A stretch of 64,000 nt of DNA, from contig JBCCBV010000003.1 in NCBI GenBank assembly GCA_039033855.1, forward strand, positions 1 to 64,000, in the 5' to 3' direction. This document shows, in pieces, positions 9,628 through 18,517 of this stretch. This DNA is from JBCCBV01 sp039033855. GTDB taxonomy: Bacteria; Planctomycetota; Phycisphaerae; Phycisphaerales; Phycisphaeraceae. A program made the position numbers and the translations under genes. The notes beneath the pieces are model-generated. The model was given only the letters and a program-made list of their open reading frames with translations, was not told the origin of the DNA and made no database searches. Numbering within the stretch: position 1 is the first letter of the stretch; every line of letters starts with the position of its first letter.

Positions 9628-12525
9628 ATGAACTTGCCCGAAGCGCGCCGCATCGTCTTGCTTGTGTTGTCGGCAATGGGTTGCTTGGCCGTCGCGACGT
9701 TTGGCCGTGCGGATGTGTTCCCGAGCGACTCGGGCGTCGTGGACGTGACTCAGTTCGGCGTCACGCCCAACGACGGCCTGGACGACACCGCTGCGCTCCA
9801 GCAACTGCTCAACGACATCGTGCTCCCTCAATTCGGCGGCGGGGACCGGATCGTCTACCTGCCCGACGGGGTCTACAACGTCTCGGACACGCTTCAGATC
9901 CCTGGCGCGGCCCGCTTTATCAACATCCAGGGCCAGAGCCAGGACGGCGTCGTTCTGAAGTTGCAGGACAACCTCGCGCCCGGGGGCGCCGCGTTTGGCG
10001 GGGCGATGTTCAACTTCGGCGGAGGATCGGCGGACCGGTTTGAGAACAGCATCCGCAACCTTACGCTCGACATCGGTTCGGGTAACGCCCAGGCGATCGG
10101 TTTGCAGTTCAACGCGTCGAACCAGGGGGTGGCCCGCGACCTGACCATCCGCAGCTCCGACCCCAACCGCGCTGGCAGGGTCGGCTTCGACGTGGGCTAC
10201 GACAGCACCATTGGCCCGCTGCTGGTTAAGAACCTGACCGTCGAGGGCTTCGACACCGGCATCCGCAGTCAGTTCGAGGCCAACAGCAAGGTCTTCGAGG
10301 ACATCACCGTCCGCGATCAGAACGTGGTCGGCCTCCGCAACAGCAACACGAGCACCATCCAGGTCCGCAACTTCAACAGCTATAACGAGGTGCCCGCGAT
10401 CGCGAACGAGAGCGGCGGATCTGGCGACCCGGGCAACGGCCGGCTGGTGCTGGTCGGCGGGCAGATCGTCGGCACGGGCGACGCCGTCAATCAGACCGCC
10501 ATCGTTAACGGCAACTTTGTCCCCAACGTGTATCTGCGCGACGTGAGCACCACCGGCTACGGCGCCGCGCTGTCGCGCGAAACCCAGGCCTTTCAGGGCA
10601 ACACCGGTTTGCCCGACGGCTACATCGACGAATATTGGTACGCGGGATCGTCGGGCTTCTCGAGACGGGGCGGCACGTTCCAGGCCTTTGACAACACGCC
10701 CGACACCGGGTTGGGCTTGCGGGTGCGTGAGACGCCCGGCGCGTTCGATGAGCCGCCGTCGGCGTGGGTGAATCCGGCCGACTTCGGCGGCGCCCCCGGC
10801 GACGGCGTCGACGACACCGCCGCGATCCAGGCTGCCATCGATTCCGGCGCCCGCACGGTGTATTTGCCCAATGGCGACTGGCAGGTCGACGGCACGCTCG
10901 AGCTCCGCGGCAGCGTCGAACGCTTGCTCGGCGCGGAGGCGTCGTTGATTACCAACGGCGGCGGCCGGGTGGTGCTCGGCAAGACCGGGGCCGACACCGT
11001 CGTCGTCGAGCGGATCAGCGGCCGGCTGGGCAACCTGCCCCGGGTGACTTACGAGCACGATTCGGACCGGACCTGGGTGTTCAAGAACGTCTCGCAGTGG
11101 GCCTACGACCCCGCCGCCGAGAACCCCGGCGACCTGTTCCTTGAAGACGTCGCCGGCGGGTCGCGCGAGGGTCAGGTCTTCCGAAACCAGGACGTCTGGG
11201 CACGGCAGTACAACAACGAGACGGAAGCGGATGTCAACGACCCGACGCTGCCCGATTCAAAAATCCTGGTGGACGGAGCCAACGTCTGGATCCTCGGGCT
11301 CAAGACCGAGAAACAGGGCACGGTGGTCAAGACGGTTAACGGCGGCAATACCGAGTTGCTCGGGGTGTACCGCAACGGGCCGGGCCCGTCGGACAGCGAC
11401 AACCCCGCGTTTGTGACCGAGGAGTCCGCGCTGTCGGTCGCGGGTTTCTCGATCCGCCCGAACAACGACGGGTACGACCTGTTTGCCCGTGAAACCCGGG
11501 GCGGCGTGACGCAAGACGTCGTGACTTTCAACCAGGCCAACGTCTATTCCGCGTTTGGCGACGACGAGTTGTGGCAGACGCGGCGACAGGTCTACTTAGA
11601 TAACGCGGATACGCGCGGTGTTTCGTTCGTCGGTACGTGGGCGCAATCGGCTGGCTTCGACGGGGGGTTCGTCGGCGAGGACTTTTGGTTCTCTGACGAA
11701 CTCGGCGCCAGCGCGACGTTCGCGCCTGACTTGCCTGAGGCGGGGCGTTACGAGGCGATGGTCCGCTGGGTCAACGACCGTGGCGGCCAAGACCACGCCG
11801 GCCATGACCCGGCGACGCCGATCACGATCACCGACGCGAGGGGCGAAACGGTTCTATTCGTAGATCAGCGGTTCGATGGCGGACAGTGGCTGTCGTTGGG
11901 GGTGTTCGAGTTTCTGGCGGGGGACGCGGGCGAGGTGACGTTCACGGTGGATGGTGGCGGGAAGGTGCTGGTCGACGGTGCGCGTTTCGCGTTGCGGCAA
12001 CGCGGCGACTTAAATCTGGACGGGTTTGTCGATGAGTTCGACACCGGATCATTCATCACGGCGGTTGTGGACCCTGAGGGCTACGCATTCGATTACGGCC
12101 GGCCGGTGACGTTGACGGGCGACATCAACGCCGACGGGCTGACGGACTTTGGGGACATCGAAGATTTCGCGTTACTGCTGGGGCTGGACGAGGCCGCGTT
12201 GGTGGCGGCGATCATCGCAGCCGGCGGCCTGTTGCCCAGCCTCGACGGCGACGCCAACGGCGACGGCGTGGTCGATTTGTTGGACTTCGACGTGCTGGCG
12301 CAGAACTTTGGCCAACCGACCGCGGGCGGCGCCTCGGCGGGCGACTTCAACGGCGACGGCGTGGTGGACCTGCTGGACTTCGACGTGCTGGCCCAGAACT
12401 TCGGGTCCTCGTCGCCGGGGGCGTTGCCGGGCGCGCTTCCGGGGGTGGTGCCCGAGCCGGCGTCGGTAATGCTGCTGGCCCTGGCCGGCCCCATGCTCCT
12501 GCGGGGGACACGCCGCCGTTCGTAA
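9628..12525 (+). CDS. Double beta-helix (Pectate_lyase_3 / GH55-like) protein with golvesin-like, dockerin and PEP-CTERM modules
   Basis: A 965-residue secreted protein with a signal peptide at 1-30. Two starts of the pectate-lyase-superfamily right-handed beta-helix are visible: VTQFGVTPNDGLDDTAALQ near residue 35 with IVYLPDGVYNVSDTL, and NPADFGGAPGDGVDDTAAIQ near 380 with VYLPNGDWQVDGTL. Tandem beta-helices are the architecture of GH55 beta-1,3-glucanases, but pectin or rhamnogalacturonan enzymes share the fold, so the substrate is open. Residues about 656-790 look like a golvesin/xanthan-lyase-type accessory domain (LDNADTRGVSFVGTW, then RFDGGQWLSLGVFEF). Four dockerin-like calcium repeats follow (from about 791 and 873), then a VPEPAS sorting tail at about 941. 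The family call is firm for the fold, not for the reaction. Confidence 0.75.
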   Translation: MNLPEARRIVLLVLSAMGCLAVATFGRADVFPSDSGVVDVTQFGVTPNDGLDDTAALQQLLNDIVLPQFGGGDRIVYLPDGVYNVSDTLQIPGAARFINIQGQSQDGVVLKLQDNLAPGGAAFGGAMFNFGGGSADRFENSIRNLTLDIGSGNAQAIGLQFNASNQGVARDLTIRSSDPNRAGRVGFDVGYDSTIGPLLVKNLTVEGFDTGIRSQFEANSKVFEDITVRDQNVVGLRNSNTSTIQVRNFNSYNEVPAIANESGGSGDPGNGRLVLVGGQIVGTGDAVNQTAIVNGNFVPNVYLRDVSTTGYGAALSRETQAFQGNTGLPDGYIDEYWYAGSSGFSRRGGTFQAFDNTPDTGLGLRVRETPGAFDEPPSAWVNPADFGGAPGDGVDDTAAIQAAIDSGARTVYLPNGDWQVDGTLELRGSVERLLGAEASLITNGGGRVVLGKTGADTVVVERISGRLGNLPRVTYEHDSDRTWVFKNVSQWAYDPAAENPGDLFLEDVAGGSREGQVFRNQDVWARQYNNETEADVNDPTLPDSKILVDGANVWILGLKTEKQGTVVKTVNGGNTELLGVYRNGPGPSDSDNPAFVTEESALSVAGFSIRPNNDGYDLFARETRGGVTQDVVTFNQANVYSAFGDDELWQTRRQVYLDNADTRGVSFVGTWAQSAGFDGGFVGEDFWFSDELGASATFAPDLPEAGRYEAMVRWVNDRGGQDHAGHDPATPITITDARGETVLFVDQRFDGGQWLSLGVFEFLAGDAGEVTFTVDGGGKVLVDGARFALRQRGDLNLDGFVDEFDTGSFITAVVDPEGYAFDYGRPVTLTGDINADGLTDFGDIEDFALLLGLDEAALVAAIIAAGGLLPSLDGDANGDGVVDLLDFDVLAQNFGQPTAGGASAGDFNGDGVVDLLDFDVLAQNFGSSSPGALPGALPGVVPEPASVMLLALAGPMLLRGTRRRS

Positions 12526-12626
12526 GGCCGTCGATGCGCCGCGGGCCTGGCGTGCTTGCGCGGGGAGGCTTGCCTGGGTGACGCCGTCCGTTACAAGCCT
12601 TGGGCAACGGCGCCACACTGGTGGCC

Positions 12627-13862
12627 ATGGACCCGCCCGAGCGCCCGTTGTTGCCCGAGCCAGACCCCGAGCCAGACCCCGAGGTTGCGGAGTCCGGCCC
12701 TTCGCCCGTCATGCCAGTGGATCGGGGCCGGATTGCGCCGCTGATCCGCTTGCGCTGGACGCTGCGCGAAGCGTCGGGATCGCTGGGCGACCTGGGCACG
12801 TTCCTGCCGATCAGCCTGGGGCTGGCGGTGGTGTGCGGGCTGCGGTTCGACGCCATTCTGCTGTTCGCCGGGCTGATGAACGTGGTCAGCGGGCTGCTGT
12901 TCCGCCAGCCGTTGGCGGTGCAACCGATGAAGGCCATCGCGGCGATCGCTATCGCCGAAGGTCTAGCACCGGGCGCGGTGGCGGCGGGGGGGCTCGTCAC
13001 GGCGTGCATCGTCATGATGCTGGCGCTCGGCAACGGCTTGGATCGGTTGCTACGCCACGTTCCGGTCGCGGTCATCCGCGGCCTGCAGGTGGGCGTGGGG
13101 TTGCGGCTGGCGGCGTCGAGCTTGCCCGGCCCGCATGCCGAGGGGGGCACGGCCTTGCTCACGCTGGGCTGGTTGGTGTTGCTTTCGGCGGTGTTGTGTT
13201 TCCGAAAGACCCGGCGGCTGCCGGTCGTGCTTGTGGTGTTCACTGCTGGATTGGTCATGGCGTGGTTGGATACGTCGCCGGCGTGGTCGTGGGGGTGGCC
13301 GGCGGTGTGGACGTGGCCGAGTTGGGGCGAGTGGGCGCAGGGCGTGGCGCTGCTCGCACCCGCGCAGGCGCCGTTGACACTGCTGAACTCGGTGGCGGCG
13401 GTGTGTTTGCTGAGCGCCGACCTGTTCCCCGGTCGTGGCGCGGCGCCCAAACGTGTCGCCCTGAGCGTGGGGTGGATGAACGTGCTCTGCCTGCCGGCCG
13501 GCGCGATGCCGATGTGCCACGGGGCCGGCGGCCTGGCCGGGCAGCACGCCTGCGGCGCCCGAACCGGCGCGAGCGTGGTGATGCTTGGCGCCGCCAAGAT
13601 CGCGCTGGCCGTGGCGCTGGGCGGGTCGGCCCTGACGCTGCTCGAGGCGTATCCCCGCCCGATCCTGAGCGCCTTGCTCGTCGTGGCCGGGGCGACGCTG
13701 GCTTGGCATGGCGCCAAGCCGTACCTGAGGCGGCCCCGTATCGACTCCGCCTGGCCCGTCTGGTTGGGCGTTGCGCTGTTGGTCTGCGTCGGGCACACCC
13801 TGGCCGGCGTGCTGGTCTTCGCGCTGGCCGCCCGGCCCACTCGGCCTGAACCTGGGCGTTAG
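12627..13862 (+). CDS. Molybdate/sulfate transporter, MOT1 (MFS_MOT1) family
   Basis: The chosen ATG at 12627 gives 411 residues; the frame also opens at TTG 12600. This is a polytopic membrane protein with about ten hydrophobic segments after a 40-residue Pro/Glu/Asp-rich tail containing a short tandem repeat (PEPDPEPDPE). Two family motifs are visible: GDLGTFLP at 54-61 and LAVQPMKAIAA near 97-106. Both are hallmarks of MOT1-type molybdate transporters, related to SulP sulfate carriers. It would import an oxyanion across the inner membrane. It follows the beta-helix gene with about 100 bases between them and has no obvious metabolic partner nearby. Molybdate versus sulfate cannot be decided by reading. 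Confidence 0.8.
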   Translation: MDPPERPLLPEPDPEPDPEVAESGPSPVMPVDRGRIAPLIRLRWTLREASGSLGDLGTFLPISLGLAVVCGLRFDAILLFAGLMNVVSGLLFRQPLAVQPMKAIAAIAIAEGLAPGAVAAGGLVTACIVMMLALGNGLDRLLRHVPVAVIRGLQVGVGLRLAASSLPGPHAEGGTALLTLGWLVLLSAVLCFRKTRRLPVVLVVFTAGLVMAWLDTSPAWSWGWPAVWTWPSWGEWAQGVALLAPAQAPLTLLNSVAAVCLLSADLFPGRGAAPKRVALSVGWMNVLCLPAGAMPMCHGAGGLAGQHACGARTGASVVMLGAAKIALAVALGGSALTLLEAYPRPILSALLVVAGATLAWHGAKPYLRRPRIDSAWPVWLGVALLVCVGHTLAGVLVFALAARPTRPEPGR

Positions 13863-14004
13863 CACGGCTGTAGGGGCCCTGGGAAGGCAATCCATGCCTT
13901 GCACCGCCGCCGGTATTGCCGGGGACTCTCCACGGCCGCGCCCGAAGGACCGCCCGTCTTTAGACTCTCTCGTTCACGCTTCGCGACTCTGACGGACCCT
14001 TCTC

Positions 14005-17000
14005 ATGACCACCGCCCCCGATATCGCTGCTCCGACCGCCGACCGCCAGGGTCCGCCGCCCGCAACCGACACGCTGGCCGACCGGCTCGGCTGGATGCAG
14101 ATCGACGACGCGGAGCGGATGCGCCCGTTCTTTATGACCGTGGTCAGCGCCTCGGACCTGTGGCTGTATGTCTCAAGCCGAGGCGGGTTGACGGCCGGGC
14201 GGTGCGAGCCCGAGCAATGCTTGTTCCCTTATGAAACCGACGACCGCATCCACCTGGCCGGCGGGCAGGTCGGCCCAGTTACCAGGTTGACGGTGCAAGG
14301 TGCCGCTTCTGACGATGCCGTGGTTTGGCGCCCGTTCTTGCCGCCGGCCGACGGCCCCGTCGCAAGCGAGTCGATCCGCAAGAGTCTGCTGGGGCACCGG
14401 CTGGTGTTCGAGAGCACGCACCCGGAGTTGGGCTTGTCGTTTTCGTACGAGTGGACCGCTGCGCAGCACTTGGGCTGGGTGCGCGCGTGCACGCTGAAGA
14501 ACACCACCGACGCGCCCGTGCGGGTGCGCGTAGTCGACGGCCTGCGGTCGATCATCCCGGCCGGGGTCAGCCTGCGCATGCAGCAGGCGTACAGCTGTTT
14601 GATCAACGCCTATCGCCGGGCGCAGGTCACCGAGCAAGGCCTCGGGTTGTACTACCTCGAAACCGCGCCCAGCGACCTGGCTCAGCCCAGCGAATCGTTG
14701 CGTTGCAACACGGTTTGGCACGCCGGCCTGCCGGGCGCGCAAGTCCGATTGGCGGAAGGTTCTGACGCGCACGACCGCAAGGGTCAGGTCGCCGACTACC
14801 TGCTCGACGCCGTGGTGGAGCTGGCGCCCGGCGAATCGCAGCGGTGGTGGATCGTGGCCGACGTGCATCGCAGCCAGGCCCAGGCCGTGGCGCTGGACGA
14901 GCGTCTTGCCGCGGGCGGAGACCCGGTTGGCGACATCGAACGAGCCTGCGCCGACAACGCCCGGGCGCTGCTCGCACGATTGGCCCCGGCCGACGCGCTG
15001 CAGAAGACCGGCCGATCTGCCGACTCGGCCCAGCACCTGGCCAGCGTCCTTTACAACACGCTGCGTGGCGGCGTGCCCGCCGATCAGCACCGCGCGCCCG
15101 AGGCCGACGTGCGCGCTTTCCTCCACAACCGGAAGCGTTCCGGAGAAGCCCTCGCCCATCTGCATGAGGCCGACGCGCAGGGGCAGATCGATTGCGTGCA
15201 ATGGTTGGAGCGTGCCGACGCTTCGGGCGACCCAGACGCCTTGCGCCTTGCGCTCGAGTACCTGCCGATCACATTCGGTCGACGCCACGGCGACCCGAGC
15301 CGGCCGTGGAACGTCTTCACCATCCGCCTGACGCACGACGACGGCTCGCCCCGGCTCGACTACCAGGGCAACTGGCGCGACGTCTTCCAGAACTGGGAGG
15401 CTATGGCCCTGAGCTTTCCCCGGCTGCTCGACCGGATGATCGCCCGGTTTGTCAACGCATCGACCGTCGACGGCTTCAACCCCTACCGCCTGACGCGCGA
15501 CGGTTTTGACTGGGAGACCATCGAGCCCGACGCCCCCTGGGCCAACATCGGTTATTGGGGCGACCACCAGATCATCTACCTGCTCAAGCTGCTCGAGTGG
15601 CAGCACCGTTTCGATCCCGACCGGTTGCGCAGCATGCTCACGCGCCGGGCGTTCGCGTTTGCCGACGTGCCGTATCGGCTTAAGCCTTACGCCGACGTGG
15701 TGGCCGACCCGCGCGTGACCGTCGCCTACGACGCCGCCGCTGAGCAGCGCCTGCAACAGCGCGTCGCGCAGTTGGGGAACGACGGCCAGCTTCGGCCCGC
15801 AGGAGACGGCGGCGTCGAGCACGTCACCCTCGCCGAGAAGCTGTTGATTCCTGTGTTGGCCAAGCTCTCGTGCTTCGTGCCCGACGGCGGCATCTGGATG
15901 AACACCCAACGGCCCGAATGGAACGACGCCAACAACGCCCTTGCGGGGTACGGGTTGTCGATGGTCACGCTGGGCTATCTACGCCGACACCTGGCGTTCT
16001 TGGCCGATCGGTTTGAAGAACTGCGTGATGAAAAACTTGAACTCTCTCAGCCCGTTGCGCAATGGTTCGACGGTTTGCTCGGCGTGCTCGACCGCCACGC
16101 CGATACGGCCTTGCAAAGCGACGCCGCGATGGCCGACACCGTCCGCCGTGCGGTGGTCGATGCGCTCGGCCAAGCGTTCGAGACCTACCGCCAGTCCGCG
16201 TACGACAAGCCCATGACCCCGGGCCCGGCGCGCAAAGCGTCCGACATCGCCAATTGCTTGGCGCGCGTGTTGCCCTGGCTCGACAGGGCCGTGCGTTTGA
16301 ACCGGCGCGACGACGGGCTGTACCACGGTTACAACCTGATCCGCATTGCGCCGGGGACCGACACCGCCGGCATCGAACGTCTGGGCCTTATGCTCGAAGG
16401 CCAGGTGGCCGCGCTGAGCGCCGGCGTGCTGACTCCGGATCAGGTCTGCGCCGCGGTCGATGCGCTGTTCGAAAGTCCGCTGTACCGGCCGGATCAGGGA
16501 TCGTTCTTGCTCTACCCGAACCGAGAGCTTCCCGGATTTCTGGCCAAGAATCAGGTCCAGTCAGACCAGGCTCGCGGCGTGCCGCTGCTGAGCGCGATGC
16601 TCGATGCGGGCGAAGCCGCGCTCGTCGAAACCGATGCGGACGGCGTGTGCCGGTTTAACGCCGACTTCCACAACGCCGGCGACCTTTCCGCGGCGCTCGA
16701 TGCCTTGGCGGACGATCCGCAATGGTCCGACGCGGTGTTGCGCGATCGGCAGGCCGTGCTTGATTTATACGAGCAAGCCTTCCACCACCACGCCTTCACC
16801 GGGCGCTCCGGCGGGATGTACGGGTTCGAGGGCCTCGGCTGCATTTACTGGCACATGTCGTCGAAGTTGCTGCTGGCCGTGCAGGAGTGCTGGCTGGCCG
16901 CGCTCGAACGCGGTGCGCCCGCCGATCAGGTTCAGGCGCTCGCCGAGCGCTACCAGCGCATCCGACGCGGGGTGGACGGCACCAAGACTCCCGAGCAATA

Positions 17001-17445
17001 CGGCGCCTTCCCGACCGACCCCTACTCACACACGCCCGCCCACGCCGGTGCCCAACAGCCCGGGATGACCGGGCAGGTCAAAGAGCAGATCCTCGCCCGT
17101 TGGGCCGAACTCGGGGTCTTGATTCGGGGCGGCACGGTGGGCTTTGACCTCGGCCGTGTACACCCGCGCGAGTATCTCGACGAGGCCGCCGACTGGTCTT
17201 ATCTAGACCTGCACGGCCGGGAACAGACCCTACGGCTCGAGCCCGGTTCGCTGGGCATGACGCTGTTCCAGACGCCGGTCATCCTGCACCGACCCGCGCA
17301 AGACGCCGGTGCCAAACCGGGCGTCGAGGTGCTGCACGACGACGGACGGGTGACCCGCATCGACGGCTTTACCCTGCCCGCCGACGTTAGCGCACGGCTG
17401 TTCAACCGCGACGGCTTGGTCAAGCTGATCCGGGTGTACGGCTGA
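14005..17445 (+). CDS. Large uncharacterised protein, probably carbohydrate-active with alpha/alpha-barrel
   Basis: A 1146-residue protein without a signal peptide, so cytoplasmic. The first 300 residues are beta-rich (DLWLYVSSRGGLTAGRC, LHPELGLSFSYEW-like strands). The centre carries striking aromatic motifs: YQGNWRDVFQNWEAMALSF, NPYRLTRDGFDWE and PWANIGYWGDHQIIYLLKLL. The C-terminal half is helical with GGMYGFEGLGCIYWHMSSK. An N-terminal beta-sandwich plus a helical barrel rich in W, D and E resembles clan GH-L or GH94-type phosphorylases and hydrolases, but I cannot assign a family. The acidic residues in NWRDVF, NWEA and YWGDH are candidate catalytic residues by inference only. It starts 142 bases after the transporter; no operon partner is obvious. 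Confidence 0.5.
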   Translation: MTTAPDIAAPTADRQGPPPATDTLADRLGWMQIDDAERMRPFFMTVVSASDLWLYVSSRGGLTAGRCEPEQCLFPYETDDRIHLAGGQVGPVTRLTVQGAASDDAVVWRPFLPPADGPVASESIRKSLLGHRLVFESTHPELGLSFSYEWTAAQHLGWVRACTLKNTTDAPVRVRVVDGLRSIIPAGVSLRMQQAYSCLINAYRRAQVTEQGLGLYYLETAPSDLAQPSESLRCNTVWHAGLPGAQVRLAEGSDAHDRKGQVADYLLDAVVELAPGESQRWWIVADVHRSQAQAVALDERLAAGGDPVGDIERACADNARALLARLAPADALQKTGRSADSAQHLASVLYNTLRGGVPADQHRAPEADVRAFLHNRKRSGEALAHLHEADAQGQIDCVQWLERADASGDPDALRLALEYLPITFGRRHGDPSRPWNVFTIRLTHDDGSPRLDYQGNWRDVFQNWEAMALSFPRLLDRMIARFVNASTVDGFNPYRLTRDGFDWETIEPDAPWANIGYWGDHQIIYLLKLLEWQHRFDPDRLRSMLTRRAFAFADVPYRLKPYADVVADPRVTVAYDAAAEQRLQQRVAQLGNDGQLRPAGDGGVEHVTLAEKLLIPVLAKLSCFVPDGGIWMNTQRPEWNDANNALAGYGLSMVTLGYLRRHLAFLADRFEELRDEKLELSQPVAQWFDGLLGVLDRHADTALQSDAAMADTVRRAVVDALGQAFETYRQSAYDKPMTPGPARKASDIANCLARVLPWLDRAVRLNRRDDGLYHGYNLIRIAPGTDTAGIERLGLMLEGQVAALSAGVLTPDQVCAAVDALFESPLYRPDQGSFLLYPNRELPGFLAKNQVQSDQARGVPLLSAMLDAGEAALVETDADGVCRFNADFHNAGDLSAALDALADDPQWSDAVLRDRQAVLDLYEQAFHHHAFTGRSGGMYGFEGLGCIYWHMSSKLLLAVQECWLAALERGAPADQVQALAERYQRIRRGVDGTKTPEQYGAFPTDPYSHTPAHAGAQQPGMTGQVKEQILARWAELGVLIRGGTVGFDLGRVHPREYLDEAADWSYLDLHGREQTLRLEPGSLGMTLFQTPVILHRPAQDAGAKPGVEVLHDDGRVTRIDGFTLPADVSARLFNRDGLVKLIRVYG

Positions 17446-17560
17446 GGCAAGCGTGGGCCCATGCCCTTTGCGGGTTCCGGGTGAAGCTCGCCGGCGGCGT
17501 ATCCGATACCCCGGTTGCCCCTCGCTCGCGTTGCGCCGGGCCATCGGAGGCCTTCCGCCC

Positions 17561-18034
17561 ATGTCCGCAGCAACACTTCGTCGCCCGCTCCGTGTCCGCG
17601 CCTTTACGCTGATCGAGATGGTCATCGTGATTGCGATCCTAGGCATCCTGGCCGCTATCGTGATCCCACGGTTCAGCAGCGCTCAGGACGTATCCACGCA
17701 TACGGCGGCGGAGCAGACCGTGGCCGCCGTGCAACGTAAGATCCAGGAGCAACAGGCCAAGACCGGCGACTGGCCGAGCGACATCGACCCCAACTGGTTC
17801 ACGCCCGTCGGGGTGCCGGAGAACCCTTACTTGGGCGAGCCGGCGTCGATCGTCGTGCAGAACGACGCCGACAAGTTCGAGCTCAAGTACAAGCACACCA
17901 ACAAGGGGCCGATTATCTGGTGGTACAACCGGGCCAACGGCATGTTCCACACCCGTGTGCCCTGGCAGGGCACCGACGCCGCCACGCTCGAGCTTTACAA
18001 CCGTGTGAATCAAATCAAGGCGGTGAACAACTAG
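17561..18034 (+). CDS. GspG-like type II secretion pseudopilin
   Basis: ATG 17561 has a GGAGG at 17546-17550 and gives 157 residues; the upstream extension of the frame to 17453 is rejected because it lacks such a site. The N-terminus MSAATLRRPLRVRAFTLIEMV with AFTLIE is a prepilin cleavage/methylation site. The helix IVIAILGILAAIVIPRFSSA is of the GspG/PilE type, different from the LLVVIAIIALLIGILLP type elsewhere in the window. The C-terminal domain is short, with IIWWYNRANGMFHTRVP. It may be a major-pseudopilin-like subunit of a type II-like secretion machine. It converges on the NTF2-like gene. Confidence 0.85.
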   Translation: MSAATLRRPLRVRAFTLIEMVIVIAILGILAAIVIPRFSSAQDVSTHTAAEQTVAAVQRKIQEQQAKTGDWPSDIDPNWFTPVGVPENPYLGEPASIVVQNDADKFELKYKHTNKGPIIWWYNRANGMFHTRVPWQGTDAATLELYNRVNQIKAVNN

Positions 18035-18082
18035 CCGCTCCTGCGGCGGGTCGTATTGAACCGTGACGAAGCGTCAGGCTTG

Positions 18083-18102
18083 GAGGCCTCGGGTCGGGCC
18101 TC
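18083..18102. terminator. Possible terminator hairpin between convergent genes
   Basis: A GAGGCC arm at 18083-18088 and a GGCCTC arm at 18097-18102 are separated by an 8-base loop, in the 70-base space between the stop codons of two convergent genes. It lacks a T-run on either strand, so intrinsic termination is uncertain. Confidence 0.3.
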
Positions 18103-18104
18103 GT

Positions 18105-18455
18105 TCAGCCGCGGTCGTAGTAAAAACGTTCGTGCGTGATCTTGCCCTGGTCGTTCCACTGGGCGACGACCACTTTCTCGACGTGGTAGTCCTTGCCGTC
18201 GACGCCGACCCAGTCCATGACGTTCTGGTAAATCGAGGTGTCGCCGTCCACGGCCACGGCGGGCGTTTCGAACCCCTTGAACTCCTGGACCGAGTCCACG
18301 AACTTCTGCTCGCGTTCGAGGTTGTAGGCCAGCCCGACGCTGTCGCCGTACGCGGGTTCGTTCATGACGACGTTGTCGGCGTAGAACTCTTTCATGGCGT
18401 CCATGATGCGGCCGTTGCGGACGTAGTCGAGCAGTTCGTGGATGCGTGCGGGCAT
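18105..18455 (-). CDS. SnoaL-like / NTF2-fold small protein
   Basis: The ATG at 18455 has AAGGAA about 9 bases upstream; the frame also runs open far upstream, but that part is antisense/out-of-frame to the CoA-transferase and is not used. The product is 116 residues: RIHELLDYVRNGRIMDAMKEF at the N-terminus, then VVMNEPAYGDSVG, and a beta-rich half ending HVEKVVVAQWNDQGKITHE and RFYYDRG. This pattern is typical of the SnoaL/ketosteroid-isomerase-like cone fold. Such proteins act as isomerases, cyclases or binding proteins; no function can be named. It is the last gene of the - strand propionate group, about 60 bases after the CoA-transferase. Confidence 0.75.
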   Translation of the reverse strand: MPARIHELLDYVRNGRIMDAMKEFYADNVVMNEPAYGDSVGLAYNLEREQKFVDSVQEFKGFETPAVAVDGDTSIYQNVMDWVGVDGKDYHVEKVVVAQWNDQGKITHERFYYDRG

Positions 18456-18517
18456 GGCTTGGTTTCCTTGGGGGAGGCAGACACTGGGCAGGTTGCGGCC
18501 GAGCGAAGCGCGCTCGA

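Noticed and set aside
12656..12681. Tandem 12-base repeat GAGCCAGACCCC
   Set aside because: Only two copies, coding for PEPDPEPDPE in the N-terminal tail of the transporter; ordinary low-complexity coding DNA.
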